The notes: generated by a model not told the origin, from the letters alone. DNA of 64,000 nucleotides from Campylobacter rectus (GCF_004803795.1 NZ_CP012543.1:2170001-2234000); one strand, 5' to 3'; positions 35,923 to 46,514 are shown, counted from the stretch's first letter. A program made the numbers and translations.

Positions 35923-36776
35923 TTAGGCTCTTTTTTGCTCAAATTTGGGCTTTGAGATCGTATAGTCGCCGAGATCTTTATGTTTGCGGCTTGGGCGCTC
36001 AAATTTACATTTTGGCGCTTGGCGTTTTGGCCAACGGCCTTGCTAATGAGCGGATTTTGGAGTTTAAATTTCAAATTTGGCATAGCGACATTGCCGACGT
36101 TTTTTTCGATTTCGGCGGGATTTTGGATCAAATTGCGCCGAAGCAAAGATGTTTGAATTAGCTTGAAATTTGTACCCTTATTTTCAAATTTCAAATTTCT
36201 CTCAAGGATTTTTCGAGCCGACGAATTTAAATTTCGCTTTACGAAAAAAACCGACTTTAAACACGTGCTCTGCGAAAAAATAAGCTGCGCAAACTCATTT
36301 TTAAAGGATGCGTATGGCGTGATTTTTTTTCGTCCGAGACCCGCACCTTGAAAACGTTTATAAATTTGAGCCGAATTTAATAGCGCGAAAAGTTTTTGCG
36401 GAAGCGATTTTGGCGTAAATTTATCAGCCGTAAAAAACGGTAATCCAAATTTTTTAAATTTTAGTTTCGTAAAAAGGTCGGCACGAATTTTTGCGAGATT
36501 AAAAATTTTAAACTTAAGCGCAAAATTTCGGATAAAATTTGAAAAAAAATATTTTTGCCGAATTTTGATGCATTTTTTTTCAAATTTTATTTTGAAATTT
36601 TTTTGCGAATTCGATCCGTTTTCAAAGCCGCTCGTCAAATTTGACGCGAATAAATTTAAACGCCGAACCAAAATCTCGCCGTTTTTTCCTGCAAATAATA
36701 AATTTAAAAAGTTTTCGCTCCATTTTGTTTTATCCGGCTTTACCCCGAATTTCTTTTGCAAATTTAACCCTCTCAC
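35919..36776 (-). CDS. doubtful KF/NL-rich ORF, 285 residues
   Basis: An open frame that fills the gap between pth and lptG with four-base ATGA overlaps at both ends. I do not recognise it. It has 8 Lys-Phe and about 16 Asn-Leu/Phe dipeptides, produced by AAATTT read in two frames, no signal or membrane segment, and very high Lys/Asn/Phe content. It also contains a 20/21 match (36334-36354) to the intergenic repeat at 2840-2860. That argues it is spacer DNA kept open, or a new gene born from it; the exact overlaps argue the other way. In C. jejuni the neighbours are adjacent. Confidence 0.35.
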   Translation of the reverse strand: MRGLNLQKKFGVKPDKTKWSENFLNLLFAGKNGEILVRRLNLFASNLTSGFENGSNSQKNFKIKFEKKCIKIRQKYFFSNFIRNFALKFKIFNLAKIRADLFTKLKFKKFGLPFFTADKFTPKSLPQKLFALLNSAQIYKRFQGAGLGRKKITPYASFKNEFAQLIFSQSTCLKSVFFVKRNLNSSARKILERNLKFENKGTNFKLIQTSLLRRNLIQNPAEIEKNVGNVAMPNLKFKLQNPLISKAVGQNAKRQNVNLSAQAANIKISATIRSQSPNLSKKEPK

Positions 36777-37333
36777 AAAATCCCTTTTTTAACGGAAAAT
36801 TTTTGCGAAACGGCGTCGATATCGGTTTTTATTAGCTCTTTTAGCGCATCCTCGCAGTAACCCAAAATTTTTTCCAAACCCTCTTTTTCCTCTGCATTAA
36901 ATTCGCCAAGCACATGGCCGGTCACCGCGCTTTCGCCCTTATGCGCACTTCTGCCGATACCGATACGCACGCGCTCGTAGTCTGCGCCAATTAGCGCATC
37001 GATTGATTTTAGACCGTTATGTCCGCCGTTTCCGCCGCCTTTTTTAAATTTAACTACGCCGAAATTTAGATCAAGATCGTCGTGAATAACGATAACGCGT
37101 TCAGGCTTATAAAAATCGGCGACGGCTTTTACGCTTCGTCCGCTTAGGTTCATAAAAGTCGCGGGTTTTAAAAGGAGTAAATTTTGAAATTTAAACAGCT
37201 CGCCTTGAAATTTGGCCGAGCTTACGTCGGTGAAATTTGAGTTTTTGAGTCTATCGATCAGCATAAAGCCGATATTGTGTCTTGTTTTGGAGTACTCGGG
37301 ACCGGGATTTCCCAGTCCGACTATGAGTATCAA
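36773..37333 (-). CDS. pth: peptidyl-tRNA hydrolase
   Basis: Essential enzyme of 186 residues that frees tRNA from drop-off peptidyl-tRNA. The N-terminus [20 protein letters not shown] carries the catalytic histidine (about residue 20), followed by [13 protein letters not shown] and [19 protein letters not shown], all family hallmarks. The usual rplY-pth pairing is kept with 8 bases between. Confidence 0.97.
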   Translation of the reverse strand: MILIVGLGNPGPEYSKTRHNIGFMLIDRLKNSNFTDVSSAKFQGELFKFQNLLLLKPATFMNLSGRSVKAVADFYKPERVIVIHDDLDLNFGVVKFKKGGGNGGHNGLKSIDALIGADYERVRIGIGRSAHKGESAVTGHVLGEFNAEEKEGLEKILGYCEDALKELIKTDIDAVSQKFSVKKGIL

Positions 37334-37341
37334 AGCTAGCC

Positions 37342-37878
37342 TTATTTAGCTTTTATTACGCCTAGAACCGCGACGCGATCGGCATCGACAATAGTGACGC
37401 CCGCAGGAACTGCTATGTCGCGCACTAAGACGGTGTCGTCTACGTCAAGACCGCTAACGTCTATATCGAATGAATTAGGCAAATTTTCAGCCGCGCATTT
37501 TACGGCCAGACGTCTTTTCGAGACGATCAAAACGCCTTTATTTTTTAGACCAACAGGAGTTCCGTAAGGTTTAACCGGGATCATATATTTTGAGACGACG
37601 CCCGGAAGCGCGACCTTTAGATCCACGTGCTTTAGCGCATTTGTCACAGGGTCCTTTTGGTATTCGACGACTACGACTTTTAAGGTTTTTTCGCCTACTT
37701 TTACGTCAAACGCAAGGCTCTCTTTTTTGCGAACCTCTTTTATAAAATCGTTGATTTTAAAAGCGGCCTGCACATTCTCTAATCCCTTGCCGTAAATGTT
37801 GGCGATTAGATAACCATCTCTTCTCAAGGCTTTTGACGCCTTTTTACCGATACTCTCTCTAACGATACCTTCTAACAT
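37342..37878 (-). CDS. rplY: 50S ribosomal protein L25 (general stress form, Ctc)
   Basis: 5S rRNA-binding protein of 178 residues of the long Ctc type: an N-terminal L25 domain ([20 protein letters not shown]) and a C-terminal TL5-like domain ([20 protein letters not shown]). The FDVDVSGL-type region here reads [17 protein letters not shown]. Located directly upstream of pth, as in many bacteria. Confidence 0.95.
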   Translation of the reverse strand: MLEGIVRESIGKKASKALRRDGYLIANIYGKGLENVQAAFKINDFIKEVRKKESLAFDVKVGEKTLKVVVVEYQKDPVTNALKHVDLKVALPGVVSKYMIPVKPYGTPVGLKNKGVLIVSKRRLAVKCAAENLPNSFDIDVSGLDVDDTVLVRDIAVPAGVTIVDADRVAVLGVIKAK

Positions 37879-37936
37879 CGTTTTCCTTTCTTAAAAAATA
37901 GAGGCTGATAATATCTAAATTTATATAAATTTCGCC

Positions 37937-40303
37937 TTACTTGATATCTTTAAGCGCGATGACGTCGCTTTGAAATTCCCTCAACAGCTCGGTATCTTCT
38001 TCGATAGATGCGACCATCGCCCGCCTTTTAGCGAGGTCGGCGCTTTTTATTTTAATATCGAGATTTTCCCTTCTGCTAGCGCTCCTTAGAGCCTCCTCTT
38101 TCGTGATTATCCCACCTATATACATCTCAAGTAGGTGCTGCTCAAAAGTCTGCATCTGATAGGTGTTTCTACTTTGTTCTATCGCATCGTAAATTTCGCT
38201 ATCTCTGTCCTCTAAAATCATATCTCTTATTCTTATGTTTTTTATCATTATTTCGCAAGCCACGCGGCGTTTGTTTCCCGTGGTCACTACTAGACGCTGC
38301 GATATGATGGCTTCGGCGACCGAAGCAAAGGTCATCCTAATACGGTTTTGTTCCTCTTTAGGGAACATATTTATAACGCGTCCGATCGTCTCTTTGGCAT
38401 CGAGCGTGTGAAGCGTCGCAAGCACCAAGTGACCCGTTTCTGCGGCATTTATCGCGGTTCTAACCGTCTCTAGATCCCTCATCTCGCCCACGAATATAAC
38501 ATCCGGGTCCTCGCGCAAAGACGCCCTAAGCGCATCGGTAAAGCTATCGACGTCTTGACCGATACCGCGCTGATTTATTACGCTTTTGTCGTCGTTATAG
38601 ATAAACTCTATCGGGTCTTCGATAGTAACGATGTGATAGTTTTTCGTGTGGTTTAAGTAATTTATCATACTGGCCAGAGTCGTGGTTTTACCGCTTCCGG
38701 TCGGACCTGTTACCAGGATGATGCCCCTATTTACTCTATCGCAAAGCTTCTCGATAATAGGCGGAAGCAAGAGGTCGGACATCGTAGGAATCTTAGTCGG
38801 GATCGTTCTAAACACAAAAGATACGCCGTCCATCTGTAAAAAGATGTTTGAACGAAAGCGATAGTCGTCATTTAGCCTATACGTAAAATCCACGCTCTTT
38901 TTTTTCATAAGGTTGTAATAATTCGACCCTAAAATTTCTTTAGCAAGAAGTATCGAGCGGTCGTAGTCCAAAATTTTATCATCCATCGCAACGATCTCGC
39001 CGTTAAATCTACCGCGAATCACTTTGCCGGACTTTACATGCAAGTCGCTGCCGCCAAGTTCAATGAGCTTTATCAGGTATTCGTCAAGCACCGCTTTCAT
39101 AGCGGCCTTTTTCTCGCTCTCGTCATCATCCTGCGCTATAGGCGCTCTGCCGCCGGACATTCCTAAGGAATCTTCATTCATCGCCAGACCGAGTTCGGCT
39201 AATAGCGCGCCCCTATCCTTACGTTTTGTTACCTGTGTTTCGGGCTCTTTTACCGCATTTGTCTGCTCTATTTGTATATCGTTTGTAGTTTGCACCTGTG
39301 CTACTCCTTTATTTACTTTTTTTTGCATCTCTGTCAAATTCGGCTCTAAATTTTGCTTTTCGGATCCGTCCAAATTTACGGGCTCGTCAATCTTTAAAAA
39401 TTTTTTATCATCTTGCTCTTCGCTCTGCGGCACATCACAAAAATCCGCAGTCAAATTCGGCCGCACTTGATCCGAATTTATCTCGTTTTTATCAACATCA
39501 AATTTATCCGGGGCATTTTCTTTTTTATCCGTATTAAATTTATCCCCAGTATCCTCATTTTCGTTTATGCTAAATTTATCGCCGGCATCGGTTTTATCTT
39601 TATCACGCTCCGCCGAGCCAAATTCGTCTCTTAAAAAGTCCAAAAGCTGATCCTTCTCGCTGGGGGTTTGCTCCTCTGCTACTTTTTCCCGCAAAGGTTC
39701 AAAATAAGAAACGCTCGCTTTTTCGCTATCGCCGTCAAATTTCATCGCTTCTTGCGCTTCATTGGCTATTTGAGGCTCGTCTTGCGTAACAAAAACCGCA
39801 GCCTCGCTAAGCTCTTCTTTTTGCGGCGTCATCTCGTTTAGGGCGTCTATTTCGCTTAAAGCCTCGTTTATGGCTTGGAGATTTTCGTTTAGCTCTTGCC
39901 TTTTTGATTCCAGTTCCGAGAGTTCGTTAAAGTTATCAAAGTTATCAAATTTGACCACCTCCGCTTGTTCTTCGCTTTTTACAGGTTCGTCGTCTATGGG
40001 CTTTAACTTTGGCAAATCATCAAAATCGCCGCTTTTTTCAAATTTAACCGCAGGCTGCATTAAGGCTTCATTGTGCAAAGAGCCGTCCGTTTTTAGAGGT
40101 ATTACGGTTTGGTTCGGCTCTTCTTGCAAAATTTCTTTATTTTTAGCCCTAACGGCTTCTATGTCGTTTTTTACCGCATTTGCGCGTTGATTTATTATGC
40201 GTTCAAGCTCGTCGTCTTGGCTGTCAAATTTGATGCTAGAGCCGATAGGCTCGTAATCCTTAACATCCTCTTCATTCACGGAAGTAAATCTTAAAGGCTT
40301 CAT
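37937..40303 (-). CDS. PilT-like ATPase with a 400-residue acidic N-terminal extension
   Basis: Residues about 400-788 are a PilT/GspE-family twitching-motility ATPase: a PAS-like N-domain ([18 protein letters not shown]), Walker A GPTGSGKT at 533-540, Asp box [11 protein letters not shown], Walker [13 protein letters not shown] and His box [11 protein letters not shown]. The first 400 residues are Glu/Asp/Asn-rich and probably disordered, with three 12-residue repeats ([12 protein letters not shown] type) at 241-276. PilT is normally about 350 residues, so the extension is unusual. No other pilus gene is in the window. It may power retraction of a pilus or serve another secretion or motility system. 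Confidence 0.85.
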   Translation of the reverse strand: MKPLRFTSVNEEDVKDYEPIGSSIKFDSQDDELERIINQRANAVKNDIEAVRAKNKEILQEEPNQTVIPLKTDGSLHNEALMQPAVKFEKSGDFDDLPKLKPIDDEPVKSEEQAEVVKFDNFDNFNELSELESKRQELNENLQAINEALSEIDALNEMTPQKEELSEAAVFVTQDEPQIANEAQEAMKFDGDSEKASVSYFEPLREKVAEEQTPSEKDQLLDFLRDEFGSAERDKDKTDAGDKFSINENEDTGDKFNTDKKENAPDKFDVDKNEINSDQVRPNLTADFCDVPQSEEQDDKKFLKIDEPVNLDGSEKQNLEPNLTEMQKKVNKGVAQVQTTNDIQIEQTNAVKEPETQVTKRKDRGALLAELGLAMNEDSLGMSGGRAPIAQDDDESEKKAAMKAVLDEYLIKLIELGGSDLHVKSGKVIRGRFNGEIVAMDDKILDYDRSILLAKEILGSNYYNLMKKKSVDFTYRLNDDYRFRSNIFLQMDGVSFVFRTIPTKIPTMSDLLLPPIIEKLCDRVNRGIILVTGPTGSGKTTTLASMINYLNHTKNYHIVTIEDPIEFIYNDDKSVINQRGIGQDVDSFTDALRASLREDPDVIFVGEMRDLETVRTAINAAETGHLVLATLHTLDAKETIGRVINMFPKEEQNRIRMTFASVAEAIISQRLVVTTGNKRRVACEIMIKNIRIRDMILEDRDSEIYDAIEQSRNTYQMQTFEQHLLEMYIGGIITKEEALRSASRRENLDIKIKSADLAKRRAMVASIEEDTELLREFQSDVIALKDIK
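39476..39583 (-). repeat. three 36-base tandem repeats in the PilT-like gene
   Basis: Codes three 12-residue units beginning (G/P)DKF, with only the first residues well kept. Each contains AAATTT. Degenerate repeats in a disordered region; copy number may vary between strains. Confidence 0.65.
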
Positions 40304-40315
40304 GGCTCTTCCTAA

Positions 40316-41311
40316 TTATTTTAGCGCTTTCATTATCTCTTCAAATGCCGCCACAAACTGCTTTAAACCATCGTTTAACAGGTCTTTATAGACCTTTTCC
40401 ATATCTATATCGGCTCTTTTTATCACGCCGAAAAATTTCTCTATACTGTCGTCGCTGACGGCGGTTTTAGGTTCGTTTTTGCCTGCGATAAAGGCTTTAA
40501 TGGTGTCAAGCGGAGCCGTATTTACGGCATTTTGATACATCAGCTCTTTTACGTAATAATCCTTCGCCAGCTCATCGCCTTTTACGCCCGTGCTAGCAAA
40601 AAGCGCTCTTGTCGTAGGCAAGCTTTTATTTTCTATGATTTTGTAAATTTTAGTCGCGTTCATTATGCCGATTTGCCCCGTCGGTAGCGAGTTTTCGCGC
40701 ATTTTTTCATCTAGCAAGCGGTCAAACCTGCTAACAAAAATGCTAATCACGCTTTTTGGCAGCGGCGTTAGAGGAAATTTTTTCTCATAGGCCTTTACGC
40801 CCTCTTCAAAAGCGTCCAAACACGCTACGGCTTGCTCAGGCGAGAAAATCAGCGTCGCATTTACCGCGATACCGCGTGCGGTTAGAGCGCTCATCGCCTC
40901 AAAGCCCGCTTTTGTCGCCGGGATTTTGATCATAACGTTTGGCATGCCGATCTGCTCGTGCAGCCTAGCGCCCTCATCCACCGTAGCTGCGGCGTTATCG
41001 CAAAAGCCTGGATCGACCTCGATACTCACAAAGCCGTCGTCGCCGTTTGCATAATGCTTCAAGAGTTTGATCGCGGCTATCTTGATGTCTTGCACCGCAA
41101 GCGCCTCGTAAAGCGCTTTCGGGTATTTTTTGCCCATTTGATTGATGACGTCTTTATAGGAGCCCGATAAAAACGCGGCTTTAAATATGGACGGATTTGA
41201 GGTCACGCCGTTAATCGCGCCGCTTTGGAGCAAATTTTCAAACTCGTTTTGCAAAAAGTCGCGCTCGATAAAGTCGCACCACAATGAAAAATTTATATCG
41301 TTATTAAACAT
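40316..41311 (-). CDS. tal: transaldolase
   Basis: Pentose phosphate pathway enzyme of 331 residues of the longer actinobacterial/epsilon type. The Schiff-base lysine lies in MPNVMIKIPATKAGFEAM near residue 140; NGVTSNPSIFKAAF starts the barrel and SVISIFVSRFDRLLDEKM follows. It lets the cell make pentoses and erythrose-4-phosphate without an oxidative branch. First gene downstream of serB in the tal-serB-cheW run, as in C. jejuni. Confidence 0.95.
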   Translation of the reverse strand: MFNNDINFSLWCDFIERDFLQNEFENLLQSGAINGVTSNPSIFKAAFLSGSYKDVINQMGKKYPKALYEALAVQDIKIAAIKLLKHYANGDDGFVSIEVDPGFCDNAAATVDEGARLHEQIGMPNVMIKIPATKAGFEAMSALTARGIAVNATLIFSPEQAVACLDAFEEGVKAYEKKFPLTPLPKSVISIFVSRFDRLLDEKMRENSLPTGQIGIMNATKIYKIIENKSLPTTRALFASTGVKGDELAKDYYVKELMYQNAVNTAPLDTIKAFIAGKNEPKTAVSDDSIEKFFGVIKRADIDMEKVYKDLLNDGLKQFVAAFEEIMKALK

Positions 41312-41323
41312 TTTTATCGCCTT

Positions 41324-41947
41324 TTATATCAAATTTATGATCTCGCGCAAATCTTTTTTATCCACGCAACAAGTTGCGGCCCGCCTTAAAATTTGCTTCG
41401 CGCAAAACGCGATTTTTAAATTTGAATGCTCGAACATAGATAGGTCGTTGGCTCCGTCGCCCACGCTCATCGTCTGTTCTTTTGAGATACCGAGCATTTT
41501 TTGCAAATTTGCAAGCATCGCGCCCTTTGAAAAGCCAAACATCATCTCGCCGCCCACGAGTCCGGTTAGGATGCCGTCTTTATGATGCAAGATATTTGCA
41601 AAGCTAGCGTCAAATTTTAGCTTCTCTTGCGCTCTGTCCGTGCCTGAGTGAAATCCTCCGCTAAAAACTACGACCTTGATATCCTTGCTTTTTAGATGCG
41701 CGATCAGATCGGCGGCTCCAGGCATGAGCGGCAAATTTGAGCAAATTTCATCTACTTTGGCAAGCTCAAGCCCTTTTAAAAGCGATACGCGGCGCGTCAA
41801 ACTCTCGAAAAAATCAAGCTCGCCCGCCATCGCCTTTGCCGTTATTTCGCTAACTTCATCGCCGACGCCTTTTGCCGCGGCTAGAAAATCTATCGTCTCG
41901 CCGTCCATCAAGGTCGAATCAAAATCAAATACGCAAAGTTTTATCAA
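41324..41947 (-). CDS. serB: phosphoserine phosphatase
   Basis: HAD-family phosphatase of 207 residues finishing serine synthesis begun by SerC (13395). The DxDxT motif is VFDFDSTLMDGE, motif II VVFSGGFHSG, and motif III/IV GDGANDLSM, all in order. It is short because it lacks an ACT domain. Spacing is 8 bases from cheW and 12 to tal. Confidence 0.95.
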   Translation of the reverse strand: MIKLCVFDFDSTLMDGETIDFLAAAKGVGDEVSEITAKAMAGELDFFESLTRRVSLLKGLELAKVDEICSNLPLMPGAADLIAHLKSKDIKVVVFSGGFHSGTDRAQEKLKFDASFANILHHKDGILTGLVGGEMMFGFSKGAMLANLQKMLGISKEQTMSVGDGANDLSMFEHSNLKIAFCAKQILRRAATCCVDKKDLREIINLI

Positions 41948-41955
41948 ATTTTACT

Positions 41956-42453
41956 CTAGAAATCGCGTTTTAGCAGCGCTTCGACTTTTAAAATAGTAAG
42001 GATGTTGTTATCTCTTTTGCCGATGCCGTAAATCATACCTTTATCTTTTAAAAGCGTTTCGGGCGGCGGATCGATCCTGTTTTGTCGTATCCTAATCGCC
42101 TCCGTTAGCCTGTCGATAACGAAGCCCGCGACATTATCGCCCTCTTTCATCACGATATACCTCGTACTTGCACTCGGTTTTGCGGCATTTAGAGAAAATT
42201 TCTTTCTTAAATCGATTAGCGGGATGACGCTACCGCGCAGATTGAACACGCCTAAAACGTAGTCCGGCACGCTAGGCACGCGGGTGTATTCGATGGGTTT
42301 AATTATCTCTTGGATGTTTAAAATAGGTATCGCATACTCCTCGTCGCCTACGATGAAACCGACTAGTTGGACGATCTCCTCGCGCTCTTTTTCGCTCGGA
42401 TCTATCACCTGTCTTTTCTGTCTTTTTAGAACCTGATTTAGTTTATCATTCAT
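41956..42453 (-). CDS. cheW: chemotaxis coupling protein CheW
   Basis: Scaffold of 165 residues joining chemoreceptors to CheA. It is a single CheW domain, with VGFIVGDEEYAIPILNIQEI, PSVPDYVLGVFNLRGSVIPL and DLRKKF in order, and a short charged N-terminal tail. It follows cheA by three bases. Confidence 0.95.
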   Translation of the reverse strand: MNDKLNQVLKRQKRQVIDPSEKEREEIVQLVGFIVGDEEYAIPILNIQEIIKPIEYTRVPSVPDYVLGVFNLRGSVIPLIDLRKKFSLNAAKPSASTRYIVMKEGDNVAGFVIDRLTEAIRIRQNRIDPPPETLLKDKGMIYGIGKRDNNILTILKVEALLKRDF

Positions 42454-42456
42454 GTT

Positions 42457-44817
42457 CTATCCTATTAGTTTGATATTTTTTCTAACTACGTTTTCAAGAT
42501 ACTCGGACGAATACGGCTTAGTGATGTATTCGGTCATTCCCACTTCCACGCCCCTTAGCCTATCGGTCTTTGACGTCCTTGAGGTTACCGCGATGAGCGG
42601 CAAATTTCTATATTTTGAATACTTGCGAATTTCGCCCGCTAGCGTGTAGCCGTCCATTCTCGGCATCTCGATATCGATTAACATCGCATCAAGCGCGTGT
42701 TCGCCCGATTTTACGATAGTTAGCGCCTCGACGCCGTTAGTAGCCTCTATCACGGTTACTCCAAGAGGCGCCAGCGATTTTTGCATTATGGTTCTATCCA
42801 TCTTCGAGTCGTCTACGATTAGCACTTTATAATCGCTCGGCTTTTCTTTGACGCTCTTTGAGGCTTCCATACTGGCTTTTATATCCACTTTTATATCTTT
42901 TGCCATCTCCATCATTATACCGACATCGATGATGAGCGTTACCCGGCCGTCGCCTCTTATCGTAGCGCCTGCGATGCCAGGGATATTTTGCAGATAATCG
43001 CCCATCGATTTTATGACGATCTCTTCTTGTCCCACGAGACTATCTACGATGATGCCTAGCTTTGCCTCGGCTACGCCGATAACTACTACGTAGGTCTGAT
43101 CTCCGCCGTCAAAGACTTGCTTGACGCCGAAAATGTCGGAGAGCTTAACGAGGGAAAGCACCTCGTCGCGCAGCCTTAGCACGTTTTTGCCGTCGATCGT
43201 GTAGATATCGTCGATCGGCACGCGCACGGTTTCAAGCACGCTAGCTAGAGGAATAGCGAAAAATTCTTCCTGCGCGCCGACTAAAAGCGATTGGATAATA
43301 GCTAGCGTGAGCGGGATTTTTAGCTTCATCGTAGTGCCCTTGCCCAATTCGCTTTCGATATCGATTATGCCGTTTAGTTTTTCGATATTGGTTTTTACGA
43401 CGTCCATTCCCACGCCGCGGCCGCTTACGTTAGTTACTTTAGCAGCGGTCGAAAATCCAGGCTTAAATATAAGTCCAAACGCCTCCTTATCGCTCATCGC
43501 GTCAGCTTCGCGCTCGGTTATGATGCCTTTTTCTATAGATCTGGATTTTAGCATATCGGCATCTAACCCCTTACCGTCGTCGGTGATCTCGACTACGATA
43601 TGGTTGCCTTCGTTATAGGCTTTTAGCTGGATAGTGCCTTTTTCCGGTTTGCCGGCAGCCACTCTGGTCGCGCCGTCTTCGATGCCGTGATCGCATGAAT
43701 TTCTTATCATATGCACGAGCGGATCACCGATTTGCTCGACAATGGATTTATCAAGCTCCGTCTCCTCGCCCGTGATCTCAAGGTCGATTTGTTTATTTAA
43801 CTCGCGGCTTAGATCGCGGATCATACGAGGAAATTTATTAAATACTTTAGCTATCGGCAGCATCCTCGTTTTCATAACGGCCAGCTGGATATCGGTGGTC
43901 ACTAGGCTTAGGCTGGATACCACTTGATTTAGCTCTTCAAGGAATTTCTCGCCCTCATATCTCTCCTCGACGTCGTCGTAAATTTTAAGCAACCTGTTTT
44001 TGCCAAGCACCAGCTCGCCGATCAAATTCATCAGGTGATCTAAGCGCTTAACCTCGACGCGTATGGTCTGCTCGTCCGTGCTCGCTCCACCTCCCGTAGC
44101 GGGAACTTTTTTCTCCTCTTTTTTATCGGCCGGCTTTGCGGGAGCGGGTTTTGGCGCAGGGACGGAATTTGACGGTGCAGGAGTTTGCGGCGCAGCCGGA
44201 GCGGCAGGTTTTGGCGCTTCGCCTCCGGCTGTTTTTTGAGCGCGCCTTGCCTGATCCTCGGCCTTTCTTACTTTTAACAGCCTTTCTATCTCGGCCTCGA
44301 CTTCTTCATCACTTAAATTTGACAAATTTTCATCACTGATCGGTTCGGGCTCGGGCTCCTTTGGCGCCTCCGCTACGGGCCCCGGCGCTGCGGGAGCAGG
44401 CTCGCTAGCGGCCGCACTCGGAGCTTCGCCTTCGGATATCGCGGTTAGTCTTTTGCAGATATCTTCTATCTCGATGCCTACGTCGGTATCGTTGCCGTTA
44501 TCCCTGATGCCGTGGAGCAATCCCTTCATCATATCTACAGACTCTAGCACTACGTCCATTATATCCGGAGTTATCTTTAGTTCGCCGCGGCGAGCCTTAT
44601 TTAGCACGTCCTCCATATGATGAGTGAGCTTAGTGAGGATATCGAAATTTAAAAAACTCGACGAGCCCTTAACGGTATGCGCGACGCGGAAAATTCTATT
44701 TAAAAGATCCAAATCCTCCGGATTTGACTCGAGCTCGATAAGGTCATGGTCTATTTGTTCTACCAGTTCGAAAGCTTCAACTAGGAAGTCTTCCATTATC
44801 TCTTTCATATCATCCAT
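42457..44817 (-). CDS. cheA: chemotaxis histidine kinase CheA with C-terminal receiver
   Basis: Kinase of 786 residues of the CheA-Y fusion type. HPt domain with phosphorylated H47 in FRVAHTVKGSSSFL; a Pro/Ala-rich linker (residues 125-240) in place of a clear P2 domain; dimerisation and ATPase domains with RNSCDHGIEDG, DDGKGLDADML and GRGVGMDVVKTNIEKLNG; a CheW-like domain; then a receiver (residues about 660-786) with LIDIEMPRMDGYTLAGEI. The receiver probably acts as a phosphate sink or competes with CheY, as proposed for C. jejuni. Lies between cheV and cheW. Confidence 0.96.
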   Translation of the reverse strand: MDDMKEIMEDFLVEAFELVEQIDHDLIELESNPEDLDLLNRIFRVAHTVKGSSSFLNFDILTKLTHHMEDVLNKARRGELKITPDIMDVVLESVDMMKGLLHGIRDNGNDTDVGIEIEDICKRLTAISEGEAPSAAASEPAPAAPGPVAEAPKEPEPEPISDENLSNLSDEEVEAEIERLLKVRKAEDQARRAQKTAGGEAPKPAAPAAPQTPAPSNSVPAPKPAPAKPADKKEEKKVPATGGGASTDEQTIRVEVKRLDHLMNLIGELVLGKNRLLKIYDDVEERYEGEKFLEELNQVVSSLSLVTTDIQLAVMKTRMLPIAKVFNKFPRMIRDLSRELNKQIDLEITGEETELDKSIVEQIGDPLVHMIRNSCDHGIEDGATRVAAGKPEKGTIQLKAYNEGNHIVVEITDDGKGLDADMLKSRSIEKGIITEREADAMSDKEAFGLIFKPGFSTAAKVTNVSGRGVGMDVVKTNIEKLNGIIDIESELGKGTTMKLKIPLTLAIIQSLLVGAQEEFFAIPLASVLETVRVPIDDIYTIDGKNVLRLRDEVLSLVKLSDIFGVKQVFDGGDQTYVVVIGVAEAKLGIIVDSLVGQEEIVIKSMGDYLQNIPGIAGATIRGDGRVTLIIDVGIMMEMAKDIKVDIKASMEASKSVKEKPSDYKVLIVDDSKMDRTIMQKSLAPLGVTVIEATNGVEALTIVKSGEHALDAMLIDIEMPRMDGYTLAGEIRKYSKYRNLPLIAVTSRTSKTDRLRGVEVGMTEYITKPYSSEYLENVVRKNIKLIG

Positions 44818-44827
44818 GATTTCCCCC

Positions 44828-45769
44828 TTATTTCTTGTGCGCTTCGATCACGCGAAGCACTTCATTGTAAAATAACGTCGCATCAAATTTGGTCAGATAC
44901 GCGGCGGCTCCGGCCTCTTTACTCTGAGCTTCGCTATAGTCGTTGCTAAGAGAGGAGTTAAATATAATAGGAATTCCCGAGTATTTCGGGTCGTCTTTGA
45001 GCGTTGCGGCAAAACGATATCCGTCCATCTGCGGCATCTCGATATCGCTTAAGACTATTCTTAGATGTTGATCGAGCTTGTCGCCGTACATATCGTAAAG
45101 ATCTTGCATCCTGGCAAGCCCCTCTACGCCGTCTTTTGCTTCAACCACCTTTAGTCCCATTTTTTCAAGCGTGTCTTTGACGAGCTTTCTAGCCGTCGAG
45201 CTATCGTCAAGTACTAGCGCAAAGCCGCTCAAAAGCCTATTTTGATCGATTTCCACTTCGATTTTCGGACTATAAATGCCGAGTTCCTCCACGACGCTTT
45301 CAAGATCGAGTATGAGCAAAACCTCGTCGTTTTCGATGCGCGTTACGCCCGTGATCTTGCCTTTATCTAGCGTCCCCGCGCTCGAAGCAAAGGTCGCCGC
45401 CTCGATATCCGCCCAACTTATGCGCCTGATACGTTTTGCCTCGTGGACGATAAAGCCTATTAAAATTTCGCTAAATTCGGCGATGATGACGCGAGGCTTG
45501 ATTGCCGCGTTTTTAGGCTCGTTTATCTGCATCCATTTGGCTAAATTTATCACGGGTATCACGACCCCGCGCAGGTCAAAAATCCCCTCGATATACTCGG
45601 GTACTCCGGGAAGCTCGGTTAAATTAGGCATCTTGATGATCTCGCGCACCTTTGCGACGTTGACTCCGTATATGCCCTCATACACCTTGTCTCCCGCCTG
45701 CTTAAAGATACGAAAATCAACAAGTTCCATCTCGTTTGAACCGGTTTTTAGTGTGCCGCTGTTAAACAT
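44828..45769 (-). CDS. cheV: chemotaxis protein CheV
   Basis: CheW-like coupling domain (residues 1-165, with NLTELPGVPEYIEGIFDLRG) fused to a receiver domain (residues 185-313, with phosphoacceptor in VLSDIEMPQMDGYRF). It links receptors to CheA and can be phosphorylated for adaptation. 313 residues, normal length. First gene of the chemotaxis block; the upstream phosphoesterase ends one base before it. Confidence 0.95.
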   Translation of the reverse strand: MFNSGTLKTGSNEMELVDFRIFKQAGDKVYEGIYGVNVAKVREIIKMPNLTELPGVPEYIEGIFDLRGVVIPVINLAKWMQINEPKNAAIKPRVIIAEFSEILIGFIVHEAKRIRRISWADIEAATFASSAGTLDKGKITGVTRIENDEVLLILDLESVVEELGIYSPKIEVEIDQNRLLSGFALVLDDSSTARKLVKDTLEKMGLKVVEAKDGVEGLARMQDLYDMYGDKLDQHLRIVLSDIEMPQMDGYRFAATLKDDPKYSGIPIIFNSSLSNDYSEAQSKEAGAAAYLTKFDATLFYNEVLRVIEAHKK

Positions 45770-45770
45770 C

Positions 45771-46514
45771 CTAAACCTTTACGCTCTTTCGAGCAAACTT
45801 AATATTTTGGTCGTATTTTACTACAAAATAGCTTTGCTCGCATGCAAAAGAAGGAACATTTATATATTTTTGTTTACCCAGTATGTATTGTTCGCCTTGG
45901 TGATAGTGTCCCTCGACGACGATGTCGGCTTTATAAAAAGCGTTATATCGGCGCATTTTCGCCTCGGCTAAATTTTTAAAATTCGGGATTTTATAATCTA
46001 AAATTTTTCGTTTAAGTTTATTTAAAATTCGTTTCGAGAGTCTGAAATTTAAAAATTTATCGAAAAAATTCATCGTTTTTAAAAAAAATTTGACGCGCAA
46101 AAATCTCAGGGCGTATTTTGAAACGAAGGGCAAAAATATATCTCCGTGCGCTATAAACACGCTCTGTCCGCACTCGGAGACAAACCTCGCAGGCTGAACG
46201 CCGATGGGGTAAATTTTGATGTTTTTAAACAGCGATGCTAAGTTAAAATCGTGATTTCCCTCGAAATAATAAATTTCCATTTTCTCGCCCAGCTCGTCGA
46301 TCGCGCGGACGTATCGTTCGTAAAATTTGACGAAAAACTCGCACTCGCCCGCCAAAAAATCAAACATATCGCCCATCAAAAACAGCTGCGGCGTTTTTAT
46401 CTCGCTGTTTTTTAGCGCGCGCAAAAAATACCAAAAATTTTCGCGATTTTCGTTTTCGTGCGAGTCGGCGATAAATATCGCGCCGTTTTTTATGACGATT
46501 TGCTCAGACATCAA
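45771..46514 (-). CDS. metallophosphoesterase, LpxH-like
   Basis: Calcineurin-like phosphoesterase of 247 residues with all metal motifs: IADSHENEN, MGDMFDFLAGE, FEGNHDFN, FIAHGD and VEGHYHQGEQ. This motif set, including GDMFDF and the GHxH end, resembles UDP-2,3-diacylglucosamine hydrolases, which act just before LpxB in lipid A synthesis, and lpxB is two genes away. A different phosphodiester substrate is possible. Overlaps the preceding low-complexity ORF by four bases. Confidence 0.8.
   Translation of the reverse strand: MMSEQIVIKNGAIFIADSHENENRENFWYFLRALKNSEIKTPQLFLMGDMFDFLAGECEFFVKFYERYVRAIDELGEKMEIYYFEGNHDFNLASLFKNIKIYPIGVQPARFVSECGQSVFIAHGDIFLPFVSKYALRFLRVKFFLKTMNFFDKFLNFRLSKRILNKLKRKILDYKIPNFKNLAEAKMRRYNAFYKADIVVEGHYHQGEQYILGKQKYINVPSFACEQSYFVVKYDQNIKFARKSVKV

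Noticed and set aside
44136-44339. Plus-strand frame opposite the CheA linker
   Set aside because: Pro/Ala-rich codons of CheA leave the other strand open; shadow only.
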